From NCBI GenBank assembly GCA_019244055.1, contig JAFATG010000094.1:1-39757 (forward strand): DNA of 39,757 nucleotides. The letters are read 5' to 3'. Below the pieces are notes generated by a model, which searched no databases, had not been told where the DNA came from, and saw nothing but the letters and a program-made list of their open reading frames with translations. Made by a program: the position numbers and the translations under genes. This document shows positions 1-7,891 of the stretch, one piece after another. Source of the DNA: Acidobacteriaceae bacterium (GTDB taxonomy: Bacteria > Acidobacteriota > Terriglobia > Bryobacterales > Bryobacteraceae). Position 1 is the stretch's first letter, and each line of letters opens with the position of its first letter.

Positions 1-2
1 CA

Positions 3-2384
3 GGCGATCGGATTCTGCGCATCGAGGGACGTGCGCTGATGGGAGACCGGGATGGGCGGGAAGCGCTACTCCATCGATCACCGCATGAGTTGGTGGCGCT
101 CGACGTTGTTCGAAAAGGCGAATCAGCGCCGATTACAGTTCGGGTTCCGTTAGGTGCGCGACTCCACAAGCCACTGACGATACAGGACTGGACCGTGACA
201 ATGCTCCTTGCGCTAGCCATGCTGTTCTGCACAGCCGTCGGCGTGTATGCCGCCGCTGTTCGACCCTATGATGCGCGAGCGCTGTTCTTTTTCGGGCTGA
301 TGCTCTCCTGTTCGCAAATGGTTTCCTCTGCGAGCACCTATGAGTTCCCCCACGACCTGTGGGTTTTTGCATTTGTGTATCACATCCTTGCAAGCCTCAC
401 CTGGGGGATCTGGATCGTACTGCTCGCGCTAGCTTTCCCCGAGCGGTTTGGGTGGGATAAGAGGCGGCCGGGCCTGAAATATACGTTCCTTGTGCCGCTG
501 ATTGCTTGGACGATTCTGTTGGGCGCGAGCGCGGTAACGAGTTATTGGAGATACCCGAAGCAGACGGGGTTTTTCAACGCACCAGATGTGGTCGTCACTC
601 TTGTTTTTAGTGCTTGCGTGTCGTTCTTCTTCGCGGCGCTAGGCACGAAGCTAGGAACTGTCAAAAGCCGCGATTCGAAACGCCGGTTACGAATACTTTA
701 CGCCGGTGCGTTGTTAGGGCTTACTCCCTTAGGCGTCTTTATTTTCTGGCAGGTGATCGGTAAGATTGATCCGTTCAAACAATCGGAAACACTCGTCGCG
801 ATTGTAGCCGTGGCGTTCTGCCTATTTCCGGCGACGCTTTCGTATGCGGTTGTCACAGAGCGTGCGATGGAGCTGCGCATGGTGGTCCGCCACAGCTTCC
901 GGTACGCGCTGGCACAACGCGGGGTCAGAGTTGTGTTCGGAATTTGTTCGGGCCTGATCATCGCGGGCATAAACGTCCTGGTATGGGGGAGAAGAATGAG
1001 CCTGCCCATCAAGCTTGCGATTCTGATCTCATCCATCACCGCGGTCGTGCTGTTGATGCGCCAAATGCGCATTCGGCTGTTAAGAGCGGTCGATCGAAAA
1101 TTCTTTCGCGAAGCCTACCATGCCGAGACAATTCTGGAAGAGCTAAGCGATACGGTGCGCACAATCGTCGACGAAGAGCAAATGTTAGAAACAGTAGCGC
1201 GACGAATCTCGGCATCCCTGCACGTTTCGAAATTTGCGGTGCTGTTGAACAATGATGAGAATTTCAGGCCGGTATACTGCATCGGCTTCGAAGATCCGCC
1301 GAAAGTCGAACTGGCCGTCCAGTCCCAAGTGGTCGACGTAGTGAAGGAGTCAAAGGAACCGCCGCAGATCTATTTCGACCGGGAAGACAACTGGGTCCAC
1401 CAAACGAGTGAGTCTGAGCTGCTCACGCTGAAGTCGATACACGCGCAATTGCTCCTCCCGGTGGGCACGAAACAACAGCTTCTGGGTATTCTGAGCCTGG
1501 GCCCGAAGCTTTCCGAGGAGCCGTACACAAAGAGCGATGTGCATTTGCTGCGATCGGTAGCGATACAGACGGGGCTGGCGCTCGAGAACAGCCGGCTTAC
1601 GAAGACGGTCGCATCCGAAATAGCCGAGCGCGAAAAGATGAGCCGCGAAATGGAAATTGCGCGGGAGGTGCAGGAGCGGCTCTTCCCGCAGCGCCTTCCT
1701 GTGATTGCAGGCATCGACTACTATGGCGCGTGCAGACCTGCGCTGGGCGTAGGCGGTGATTATTACGACTTTCTGCCGCTCGCGAACGGCGACCTGGGGA
1801 TCGCCATCGGCGATGTATCCGGAAAAGGAATCGCTGCGGCGCTACTGATGGCTTCGCTCCAGGCGTCGCTACGCGGGCAGGCGCTGGTTGGGCAAGGTGA
1901 TTTGGCTCGGCTGATGGGAAATGTCAACCAGCTTGTGTATGACGCGACGCCGCCCAACCGCTATGCCACATTCTTCTACGGCCAATATCATCGCGAGAGC
2001 CGCATCTTTCGATACGTAAATGCCGGCCACAATCCTCCGATCGTTTTGCGGCGGACGAATGACGGAAAGGTGCATGTGATCCGGTTAGACACTGGTGGAC
2101 CTGTTGTGGGATTGTTCCCTCACGCGCCTTATCAGGAAGGTTCCTTGGAGATGCATGCCGGCGACCTGTTCGTCGGGTTCACAGACGGCATCAGCGAGGC
2201 CATGAATACGCAGGAAGAGGAGTGGGGTGAAGAGCGGCTCATTCCTGCGGTGGCGGCGTGTTCCGATCAGAAAGCCGCCGAAATCATTCCCACGCTAATG
2301 GCGGAAGCGGACCGTTTCGCTTCGGGTGCACCGCAACATGACGATATGACGCTCGTTGTTCTGAAGCTCGCGGCGGCCAACTGA
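3..2384 (+). CDS. PDZ - multi-TM - GAF - SpoIIE/RsbU-type protein serine phosphatase (5' partial)
   Basis: The frame is open to the left edge and reads GDRILRIEGRAL before the first in-window ATG (position 39). That is the carboxylate-side half of a PDZ domain, so the gene starts outside the window. After the PDZ remnant come about eight or nine hydrophobic helices (roughly residues 50-340 counted from the ATG), a GAF-like region (about 365-520), a charged helical linker (EIAREVQERLFPQ) and a PP2C-type SpoIIE domain. Phosphatase motifs are GVGGDYYDF, GDVSGKGIAAALL, NAGHNPP, FTDGISEAMN and a terminal DDMTLVVLK; the metal-binding Asp residues are all present. RsbU-type proteins dephosphorylate anti-sigma-factor antagonists in partner-switching stress signalling. 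No RsbV/RsbW partner is in the window, so the target is unknown. hpt follows 18 bp downstream and may be co-transcribed. Confidence 0.9.
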   Translation, partial: GDRILRIEGRALMGDRDGREALLHRSPHELVALDVVRKGESAPITVRVPLGARLHKPLTIQDWTVTMLLALAMLFCTAVGVYAAAVRPYDARALFFFGLMLSCSQMVSSASTYEFPHDLWVFAFVYHILASLTWGIWIVLLALAFPERFGWDKRRPGLKYTFLVPLIAWTILLGASAVTSYWRYPKQTGFFNAPDVVVTLVFSACVSFFFAALGTKLGTVKSRDSKRRLRILYAGALLGLTPLGVFIFWQVIGKIDPFKQSETLVAIVAVAFCLFPATLSYAVVTERAMELRMVVRHSFRYALAQRGVRVVFGICSGLIIAGINVLVWGRRMSLPIKLAILISSITAVVLLMRQMRIRLLRAVDRKFFREAYHAETILEELSDTVRTIVDEEQMLETVARRISASLHVSKFAVLLNNDENFRPVYCIGFEDPPKVELAVQSQVVDVVKESKEPPQIYFDREDNWVHQTSESELLTLKSIHAQLLLPVGTKQQLLGILSLGPKLSEEPYTKSDVHLLRSVAIQTGLALENSRLTKTVASEIAEREKMSREMEIAREVQERLFPQRLPVIAGIDYYGACRPALGVGGDYYDFLPLANGDLGIAIGDVSGKGIAAALLMASLQASLRGQALVGQGDLARLMGNVNQLVYDATPPNRYATFFYGQYHRESRIFRYVNAGHNPPIVLRRTNDGKVHVIRLDTGGPVVGLFPHAPYQEGSLEMHAGDLFVGFTDGISEAMNTQEEEWGEERLIPAVAACSDQKAAEIIPTLMAEADRFASGAPQHDDMTLVVLKLAAAN

Positions 2385-2402
2385 GGCAGGGCGAACTTTC
2401 CG

Positions 2403-2930
2403 ATGGCTGAGTCCGCGCACCGTGTTATTCTCACTTCCGAGCAGATACAGGAACGGATTCAGGAGATCGCGGCCCAGATCGAAGCGGACTATCCGGAAGG
2501 ACCGATTTATCTGGTTTCGATCCTGAAGGGAGCTTTCATATTCGTCGCGGATCTGGCGCGCGCGCTGCGGCGTCCCTCGATACGCATCGAATTTATGGCG
2601 ATCTCGAGCTATGGCACCGCTAAAACCAGCTCGGGACAAGTGAAGGTGACGCGCGATCTGGACGTAAACATAGAAGGGCACAACGTGCTCATCGTAGAAG
2701 ACATCATCGACAGTGGAGTGACGTTGAGCTATTTGAAGCGGCTACTCGAGGCGCGCAAGCCGAAATCGCTGGAAATCGTAACGCTGCTGGATAAGCCCGA
2801 ACGCCGGCTCCAGCGTGTGGACGTGAAGTACGTCGGATTCCAGATCCCCGACGAGTTCGTTGTCGGGTACGGTCTGGATTTCGCCGAAGACTATCGGAAC
2901 CTGAGCGATATACGCGTGCTTACTCCGTAA
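2403..2930 (+). CDS. hpt: Hypoxanthine phosphoribosyltransferase
   Basis: This 175-residue protein matches the usual length of bacterial HPRT. It transfers the phosphoribosyl group of PRPP to hypoxanthine or guanine in cytosolic purine salvage. The PRPP-binding loop VLIVEDIIDSGVT lies at about residues 95-107. The N-terminal VSILKGAFIF segment contains the conserved Lys-Gly of the family, and DEFVVGYGLDFAEDYRNL near the C-terminus is the typical HPRT signature. The ATG at 2403 is preceded by a weak AGGG about 13 bp upstream. Its last 11 bp overlap the 3' end of the convergent CDGSH gene. A second purine gene, purH, lies about 30 kb away on the other strand. Confidence 0.96.
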   Translation: MAESAHRVILTSEQIQERIQEIAAQIEADYPEGPIYLVSILKGAFIFVADLARALRRPSIRIEFMAISSYGTAKTSSGQVKVTRDLDVNIEGHNVLIVEDIIDSGVTLSYLKRLLEARKPKSLEIVTLLDKPERRLQRVDVKYVGFQIPDEFVVGYGLDFAEDYRNLSDIRVLTP

Positions 2931-3177
2931 CCGCGGGTGCGGCGGGTTGCACCTTTGGCACCGGAGGATCCAGATTCCGCGCTTTGCATTCAGACGCAAA
3001 GCCGTTTCGTTTATGAGAGGCATCGCAGAACGGTTTATTTTCGGCCATGCCGCAGCGGCATAGCGAAATCACTGTCCGCCCGGCGAGGCCGTAAGAGTTT
3101 CCTTCGGAGTCTTGAATGACAAACTCGCCTTCTATGCGGATCGGGCCATTATTGACGATGGTGACTTTAGCTGGCAT
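2920..3177 (-). CDS. CDGSH-type iron-sulfur domain protein
   Basis: This is an 85-residue protein with one CDGSH (mitoNEET-like) zinc-finger-like 2Fe-2S motif. C40, C42, C51 and H55 form the 3Cys-1His ligand set, within CRCGMAENKPFCDASHKRNGF-type context (consensus C-x-C-x8-C-D-x-x-H; the usual Gly of CDGSH is Ala here). The N-terminal half is a short beta-rich extension with no signal peptide, so it is probably cytosolic. The C-terminal 20 residues are Pro/Ala-rich and probably disordered. Bacterial members are thought to serve in redox or cluster transfer, but the role of this one cannot be told from sequence. It converges on hpt with an 11-bp overlap and is divergent from the GH88 gene across a gap of about 40 bp. 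Confidence 0.88.
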   Translation of the reverse strand: MPAKVTIVNNGPIRIEGEFVIQDSEGNSYGLAGRTVISLCRCGMAENKPFCDASHKRNGFASECKARNLDPPVPKVQPAAPAVTE

Positions 3178-3214
3178 CCAGGTCGATGGTAGCAGAGCAG
3201 CGGAAGCCGGTCCT

Positions 3215-3220
3215 TATAAT
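3215..3220 (+). promoter_or_regulatory. Consensus -10 box (TATAAT) at the GH88 gene start
   Basis: A perfect TATAAT hexamer ends at 3220 and overlaps the upstream TTG that opens the GH88 frame. No good -35 is visible 16-18 bp upstream (GCAGAG). If it is used, transcription would begin near 3227 and translation would have to start at or after the in-frame GTG at 3232 on a leaderless or nearly leaderless mRNA. Confidence 0.4.
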
Positions 3221-4362
3221 TGGGTAAACAAGTGATCCAATTCATTTACGACTCCGATAGAGAGCTATTCGAGAACGCAATCGAGTTCGCCCAAAAGCAG
3301 GTAAAGCGGCTGATCGAAAGCCACTCCGACTACTATCCGATGTACACGGTGGGCGGGAAGTGGAAGCACGAGGGGCCTGCATGGACTCACTGGTGCGACG
3401 GTTTTCTACCGGGAATGATGTGGCTGTTCCTGCAATACCTGGGAGCAGATAAGCCAGATTCGCGGTTCTGGTTCGAGCAAGCGATCCGATATACCAAGCC
3501 ACTCGAAACGCGAAAGACCGACAACGACGTTCACGATCTTGGCTTCATTTTCTTTTCCGCGTACCATCGCTGGTACCAGGCAACGCGCGATAAGGCGATC
3601 CGCGAAGTGGTTATTCAGGCTGGGAAGACGTTATCGGAGCGGTTTAACGAAGCGGGCCAATATCTGCATTCGTTCGTTGCGGAAGACTCGCTATTCATCG
3701 ACATCATGATGAATGTCGGAATCGTGTTCTATGCGGCGCGTGAGACAAACGACCGCGCATTGCGAGATGTTGCTATACGCCATTGCATCACGACTCGGCG
3801 GTGCCTCGTTCGGGGCGACGGATCGACCGCGCATGAGGGCATCTTCGATCCGGCCACCGGCGAGTTCCTGCGGCAATCGACTCAGCAAGGATTCCGAGGA
3901 GATTCATGCTGGTCACGCGGGCTCACCTGGGCCCTCTACGGCTTCACTACTTCTTACGGTTACAGCCGCGATCCGAGATTCCTGCACACCGCGGAAGCGT
4001 GCGCGGATTACTACATTACGCACACGCCATCCGACGGTATTCCGCCGTGGGACTATAACGCTCCTCCGGAAAATCGCTCTTTGTTGGACACCTCGGCAGC
4101 CGCCATTGCCGCGGCCGGCCTGCTGCGCCTTTGCCGTCACATCCCGGACCCGTTGAAAGGCCATTTCTATTGGTCGACCGCGATCAACATATTGCGGAGT
4201 CTCAGCACGCGGTTCCTGGCGATCGCGGATCAGGAGTGGGAAGGCGTTCTGCGGGGTGGTGTGTATCATCTCCACAAAGGATTAGGCGTAGATGAATCGG
4301 TGATGTGGGGTGAATACTTCTATGTCGAAGCCCTGGAAGAAGCTCTGCGCGTTATTCAATAG
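3220..4362 (+). CDS. GH88-family glycoside hydrolase (unsaturated glucuronyl hydrolase-like)
   Basis: The 380-residue product has the size and (alpha/alpha)6-barrel pattern of GH88, with repeated aromatic helical segments. GH88 enzymes remove the 4,5-unsaturated uronic acid left at the end of oligosaccharides by polysaccharide lyases. The two acidic residues expected of the family are visible: D106 in NDVHDLGF and D161 in LFIDIMMNVG. There is no signal peptide, so it is predicted to be cytosolic. The frame opens with TTG at 3220, but a TATAAT box sits on that codon, so GTG at 3232 is a credible true start (four residues shorter). Its stop abuts the stop of the convergent hydrolase with no spacer. 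No lyase or sugar transporter is nearby. The substrate is not deducible. Confidence 0.88.
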   Translation: MGKQVIQFIYDSDRELFENAIEFAQKQVKRLIESHSDYYPMYTVGGKWKHEGPAWTHWCDGFLPGMMWLFLQYLGADKPDSRFWFEQAIRYTKPLETRKTDNDVHDLGFIFFSAYHRWYQATRDKAIREVVIQAGKTLSERFNEAGQYLHSFVAEDSLFIDIMMNVGIVFYAARETNDRALRDVAIRHCITTRRCLVRGDGSTAHEGIFDPATGEFLRQSTQQGFRGDSCWSRGLTWALYGFTTSYGYSRDPRFLHTAEACADYYITHTPSDGIPPWDYNAPPENRSLLDTSAAAIAAAGLLRLCRHIPDPLKGHFYWSTAINILRSLSTRFLAIADQEWEGVLRGGVYHLHKGLGVDESVMWGEYFYVEALEEALRVIQ

Positions 4363-4986
4363 TCAGGATTGCGGCTGGTAACAGGCCAGTTCTGCCGACT
4401 CGATTGCCAGTGAGGGCCTGACGTCCGCCTTCAGCATCTGCTTCATTTGTTCAATCGCAAAATCATGGTCCCGACGGTTATAAGCGGCAACACAGTCCTG
4501 AGGAACCATCAATTGCAGATCGCGCATGTAGGCATCATCGGCGGTCACCAACACGCAGCTATTCGTAGAGAGGCCGGTCAGGATCACGCGCTGGGTTCCA
4601 AAATGCTTCAGCAAGAGCTCTAGGGGCGTCTGATAAAAGCCCGAATGCTTCGGCTTCAGAACGAAGTAGTCCTGCTCGCCGGGAAGAAGCTGCTCGACAA
4701 AAGCACGGCCGGGTGACTCCTCTCGAAGGCACTCCGCGATGATCTGCTCAAATCTGGATTGCCAGCGCCCGAAATTCTCGTTTACGTAAACAACCGGAAT
4801 GCCCACGGCACTGGCACGGCGCTTCAGTTCCGCGATACGTGGCGCGATGGGAAGAGCCTGTTCGAGGAGCTCATTTCCACGGGGAAAATTGAAATCGTTC
4901 ACGACGTCGATGATCAGGAGGGCGGTGTGGTGCGAATCCGGAGCACTACCGTTCAGAGTGTGCCGGTGGCCAGGCTGGGTGGTCAC
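4363..4986 (-). CDS. Isochorismatase-family cysteine hydrolase
   Basis: This is a 207-residue protein of the isochorismatase-like alpha/beta superfamily, which includes nicotinamidases and N-carbamoylsarcosine amidases. The catalytic triad is recognisable: D27 in LLIIDVVNDF, K111 in LKPKHSGF and C144 in TGLSTNSCV, including the Gly/Ser-rich loop before the Cys. No signal peptide is seen. The start is GTG 4986 with no strong ribosome-binding site. It lies 30 bp downstream of the spermidine-synthase-like gene on the same strand and may be co-transcribed. The substrate cannot be assigned from sequence; nicotinamidase metal ligands are not convincingly present. Confidence 0.87.
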   Translation of the reverse strand: MTTQPGHRHTLNGSAPDSHHTALLIIDVVNDFNFPRGNELLEQALPIAPRIAELKRRASAVGIPVVYVNENFGRWQSRFEQIIAECLREESPGRAFVEQLLPGEQDYFVLKPKHSGFYQTPLELLLKHFGTQRVILTGLSTNSCVLVTADDAYMRDLQLMVPQDCVAAYNRRDHDFAIEQMKQMLKADVRPSLAIESAELACYQPQS

Positions 4987-5016
4987 GCTTTCAATTTACA
5001 AGGAACGGTGGATGAG

Positions 5017-7446
5017 TCACCCTCCAGCCGCGGCGTGATGCCTGGCTCCTCGGGCGAGAGGAGACGCAAGCATGCTTACAAGTGCCGCTGCATAAAGCAA
5101 CCCTCCGGTCATAAGAGTGATCTGCAACCCGAGGTAAATGGCAAAAAACATTGCTGACGCGGAACCCAGGACGCTGGAAGCTGCATTAAGCGCCCACGCC
5201 CAACGAACCGAGGTAGGCATGGCTCGCTCGATCAGCTTCAGGCCGGTAGGGAACGGCATGCCCATTGCAAAACCCACAGGAGCTATCAAGGCAACCGAGA
5301 TCAGCACCTTCACCGGGAACGGAAGCGAGACGCCACTCTCGGAAACCGGTGTGACAACTAGCGCCAGAATGAAAATTCCAGCCACGATGAGCATTAGTAC
5401 ACGGATCAGTCTTCCCAGGTCGCCCCGAATCAGACGGCGGCTCGCGAAACTGCCGCACCCGCTCGAAAGAAGCATGGAGAAGATGATTACCGTAAGCGCG
5501 TAGGTTGGATGGCCTAGGAAAAGGACAAACTTCTGGATTAGGGCAACCTGGATCAGGATGTAACCAGCTCCAATGAAAAGAAAGAAGAGCAAAGCGCGGA
5601 TGCTGCCGCGAGAGCGCGGAAGACTGTGACGGAGCACGACCGGCGGCAAGGCGAGTATTACCAACGTAGCGATGATACTGACCGCCACCAGGCCGAATAA
5701 GACTGGAAGCGCGCTGTTGATTTTGTAATCCTCTGTCGCGCGAGAGGCACTGTGCATGAAACGCCAAACATCCGCAGGCTGCACCGTGTAGAAGAAAAAA
5801 GGCCTGTCGTCTGAAACCGGGCGTACATCAAACGGATATGTCTCGTAGAAGCGGTCCAAATTCCCGGAGAGCAGCAGTTGGCGAAACGGCGTTTTCGAAT
5901 CCGTGCCGGGCGCGTAAATGATCTGCATCTTAGCCGTTTGCGACGCATCGCGGACCTTAGCTAGATCGGCTGGAGTGAAGGGGTTCCGTGAGATGAGGAC
6001 GGTGTCCTGCGCGCCCCAGTCGCGGAGCTTAGTTGCATCCTGCCGCACAACCACAACGTTGCGCGCCGGCTCTGACTGCCCAAGTTCTTTCAACGCCGTA
6101 TACGCTAGAGAGACCACGCGAAGCGATTCTCGTGGGGGATCGAAGCCCCACCGGGTAAAGGCCAACACGCCATCGGGGGTGAGGTGCAAAAGGTAATCTT
6201 TGAACGCGTTCGTGGTGTAGAGATTGTTTTCCGAGAGCGCGAATGCACCTGCGGCGGTGGAGGCCCAGGTATCAACCAGCGTGGCCTGGAGAACCTGATA
6301 TTGATCGTGCGAGCGCCGCACGAACGAGCGGCCATCCTCGACAAAGAGGTGCACCTCCGGCCGGAAGTACAGGTGTTGGCTGTACTGCGGGAAGCGCTTG
6401 CGCATGATCACGTTCGCAATGATCGGGTTGATTTCCACCGCCGTGACATCTTTGCTGCCGGAAGCCAGGGCGCGTGAGACATCCCAACCGCCGCCCGGCC
6501 CAATAATCAGGGCTTTGGCTCCAGGACGCAGCAGATATGGAAAGCCGGGCCCCGCGTACGCCAGATCAAAACGTTCCTGAGGCGAGAGGTGATTGAAATC
6601 GAAATTGGCCACTCCGGTGGCGGCGTCGGCGTCGATAACGATACTCTTTAATCCGCTGCCGGGCTCAGGTTTGAGAGCAATGCGTGAAAAGCTGTTCCAC
6701 CGAACGAATTCCTCGTTTTTGACCCGCTGACCCTTCGCGAACTTCACATCGATCAACGGAAATTTCCAGTTATAAGTGACGAGACCTACCAGCAGAAGGC
6801 CCAGAAGAACAGCCGCGACGCGTCCGCGAGGAGCATGCCCGAGATGACACCACACTGCGGCGGAAACGGCAAACAGCGCGGCTGCTACAAGGATTGTATT
6901 GGGGCCGCCCACCCAGTTCAGAAGGGGAACCAGCACGGCGCAGCCACCGGCGGCGCCGACCAAATCAAAGAAATATACTTTGTCTACCCGCTCAATGGTC
7001 TCGGCGATCGCGAGAGAGAGGATCGTGCCGGAGAGCAAGAACGGAATCGCTGACACGAAGTAAGCGGCCGTCAATTCAGAGGTTGTCATCTCGCCTGTCC
7101 GGTTCAACAGAAAAGCGAGAGAGAGAACGATAGCCACGGCATTTAAAGCGGCTAACAGGCCGAGTCTGCTATAAAGGGAACCTTTCCAGCCCGCGACAAC
7201 ATAAGAAAAGACACCGCCTGCTCCGAGGCCAAACAGCGCTATCGAGATGGCGAGAAAGGCGAAATGGTAATAGTAAACGACTGAAAACACCCGCGTGAGC
7301 GCTAGTTCCAGCAACAGAGTAGCGAGCGACGTTGAAGCAACGCCGAAGTAGATCTGAGGCCAGTGCCTGCGTGCGACTGACGGCGGGGCTGGCTGGCTCA
7401 GGGTATCGACCGGTGACAACTCTTTATGGTAGTGGACGACTGCCAT
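5017..7446 (-). CDS. Spermidine/spermine-synthase-like methyltransferase-fold domain within a polytopic membrane protein
   Basis: The protein has about 809 residues from ATG 7446 (an in-frame GTG at 7464 would add six). ATG 7446 is chosen because AGCAGG lies just upstream, whereas GTG 7464 has no ribosome-binding site. Roughly six N-terminal membrane helices are followed by a soluble Rossmann-like segment with ALIIGPGGGWDVSRAL and DVTAVEINPII, the glycine-rich loop and acidic strand end of spermidine synthase/SAM-dependent enzymes. DGRSFVRR follows, then a second helical membrane block (about residues 600-800). Stand-alone spermidine synthases have about 280-300 residues and no membrane domain, so polyamine synthesis should not be assumed. 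Such fusions recur in Acidobacteriota and Chloroflexi-type genomes. Upstream is infA; downstream, 30 bp away, is the isochorismatase-like gene. Confidence 0.82.
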   Translation of the reverse strand: MAVVHYHKELSPVDTLSQPAPPSVARRHWPQIYFGVASTSLATLLLELALTRVFSVVYYYHFAFLAISIALFGLGAGGVFSYVVAGWKGSLYSRLGLLAALNAVAIVLSLAFLLNRTGEMTTSELTAAYFVSAIPFLLSGTILSLAIAETIERVDKVYFFDLVGAAGGCAVLVPLLNWVGGPNTILVAAALFAVSAAVWCHLGHAPRGRVAAVLLGLLLVGLVTYNWKFPLIDVKFAKGQRVKNEEFVRWNSFSRIALKPEPGSGLKSIVIDADAATGVANFDFNHLSPQERFDLAYAGPGFPYLLRPGAKALIIGPGGGWDVSRALASGSKDVTAVEINPIIANVIMRKRFPQYSQHLYFRPEVHLFVEDGRSFVRRSHDQYQVLQATLVDTWASTAAGAFALSENNLYTTNAFKDYLLHLTPDGVLAFTRWGFDPPRESLRVVSLAYTALKELGQSEPARNVVVVRQDATKLRDWGAQDTVLISRNPFTPADLAKVRDASQTAKMQIIYAPGTDSKTPFRQLLLSGNLDRFYETYPFDVRPVSDDRPFFFYTVQPADVWRFMHSASRATEDYKINSALPVLFGLVAVSIIATLVILALPPVVLRHSLPRSRGSIRALLFFLFIGAGYILIQVALIQKFVLFLGHPTYALTVIIFSMLLSSGCGSFASRRLIRGDLGRLIRVLMLIVAGIFILALVVTPVSESGVSLPFPVKVLISVALIAPVGFAMGMPFPTGLKLIERAMPTSVRWAWALNAASSVLGSASAMFFAIYLGLQITLMTGGLLYAAALVSMLASPLARGARHHAAAGG

Positions 7447-7594
7447 GGACCTGCTGGAGCGCACATTTCGCGCCGATTACTGCCAGGACAATTGGATACA
7501 GTGTCGATAATTAGTTCGCCGGCGCAGACATACGAAGAGACGCGGTTCACGACGCCAGGCGTTCCGTCGAAAGAGGGTTATTTGAAAGAGGTAT

Positions 7595-7813
7595 CTATTT
7601 GTGCCGGTAGGTAATGCGCCCCTTGGTGAGGTCATATGGCGACATTTCCAGGGTGACGCGGTCGCCGGCTAACACGCGGATTCGGTTGCGTCGCAGCTTA
7701 CCGGCCAAATGTGCGAGAACTGTGCGGTCCTGGTCTAGTTGGACACTGAACAGGCCGCTCGGAAATTTTTCAACCACCGTACCAGTTACTTCTATACTGT
7801 CTTCTTTACTCAT
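7595..7813 (-). CDS. infA: Translation initiation factor IF-1
   Basis: This 72-residue protein is the exact usual length of IF-1 and forms one S1/OB-fold domain that binds the ribosomal A site during initiation. Recognisable segments are [36 protein letters not shown] and the ending [18 protein letters not shown] 7813 has a ribosome-binding site (AAGAGG) 5 bp upstream. It sits alone between a permease gene and a membrane protein gene rather than beside rpmJ/rpsM, which suggests either a second copy or a relocated gene. The 148-bp stretch downstream to the next start holds no gene or terminator that I can see. Confidence 0.96.
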   Translation of the reverse strand: MSKEDSIEVTGTVVEKFPSGLFSVQLDQDRTVLAHLAGKLRRNRIRVLAGDRVTLEMSPYDLTKGRITYRHK

Positions 7814-7891
7814 TCGCCTCTTGGGAGTGATTTGGTGCGAGCTTCCGAAAGTGCCCGCTACCCGAAAGTATAGCGCGGGGAAAGCACTTGC

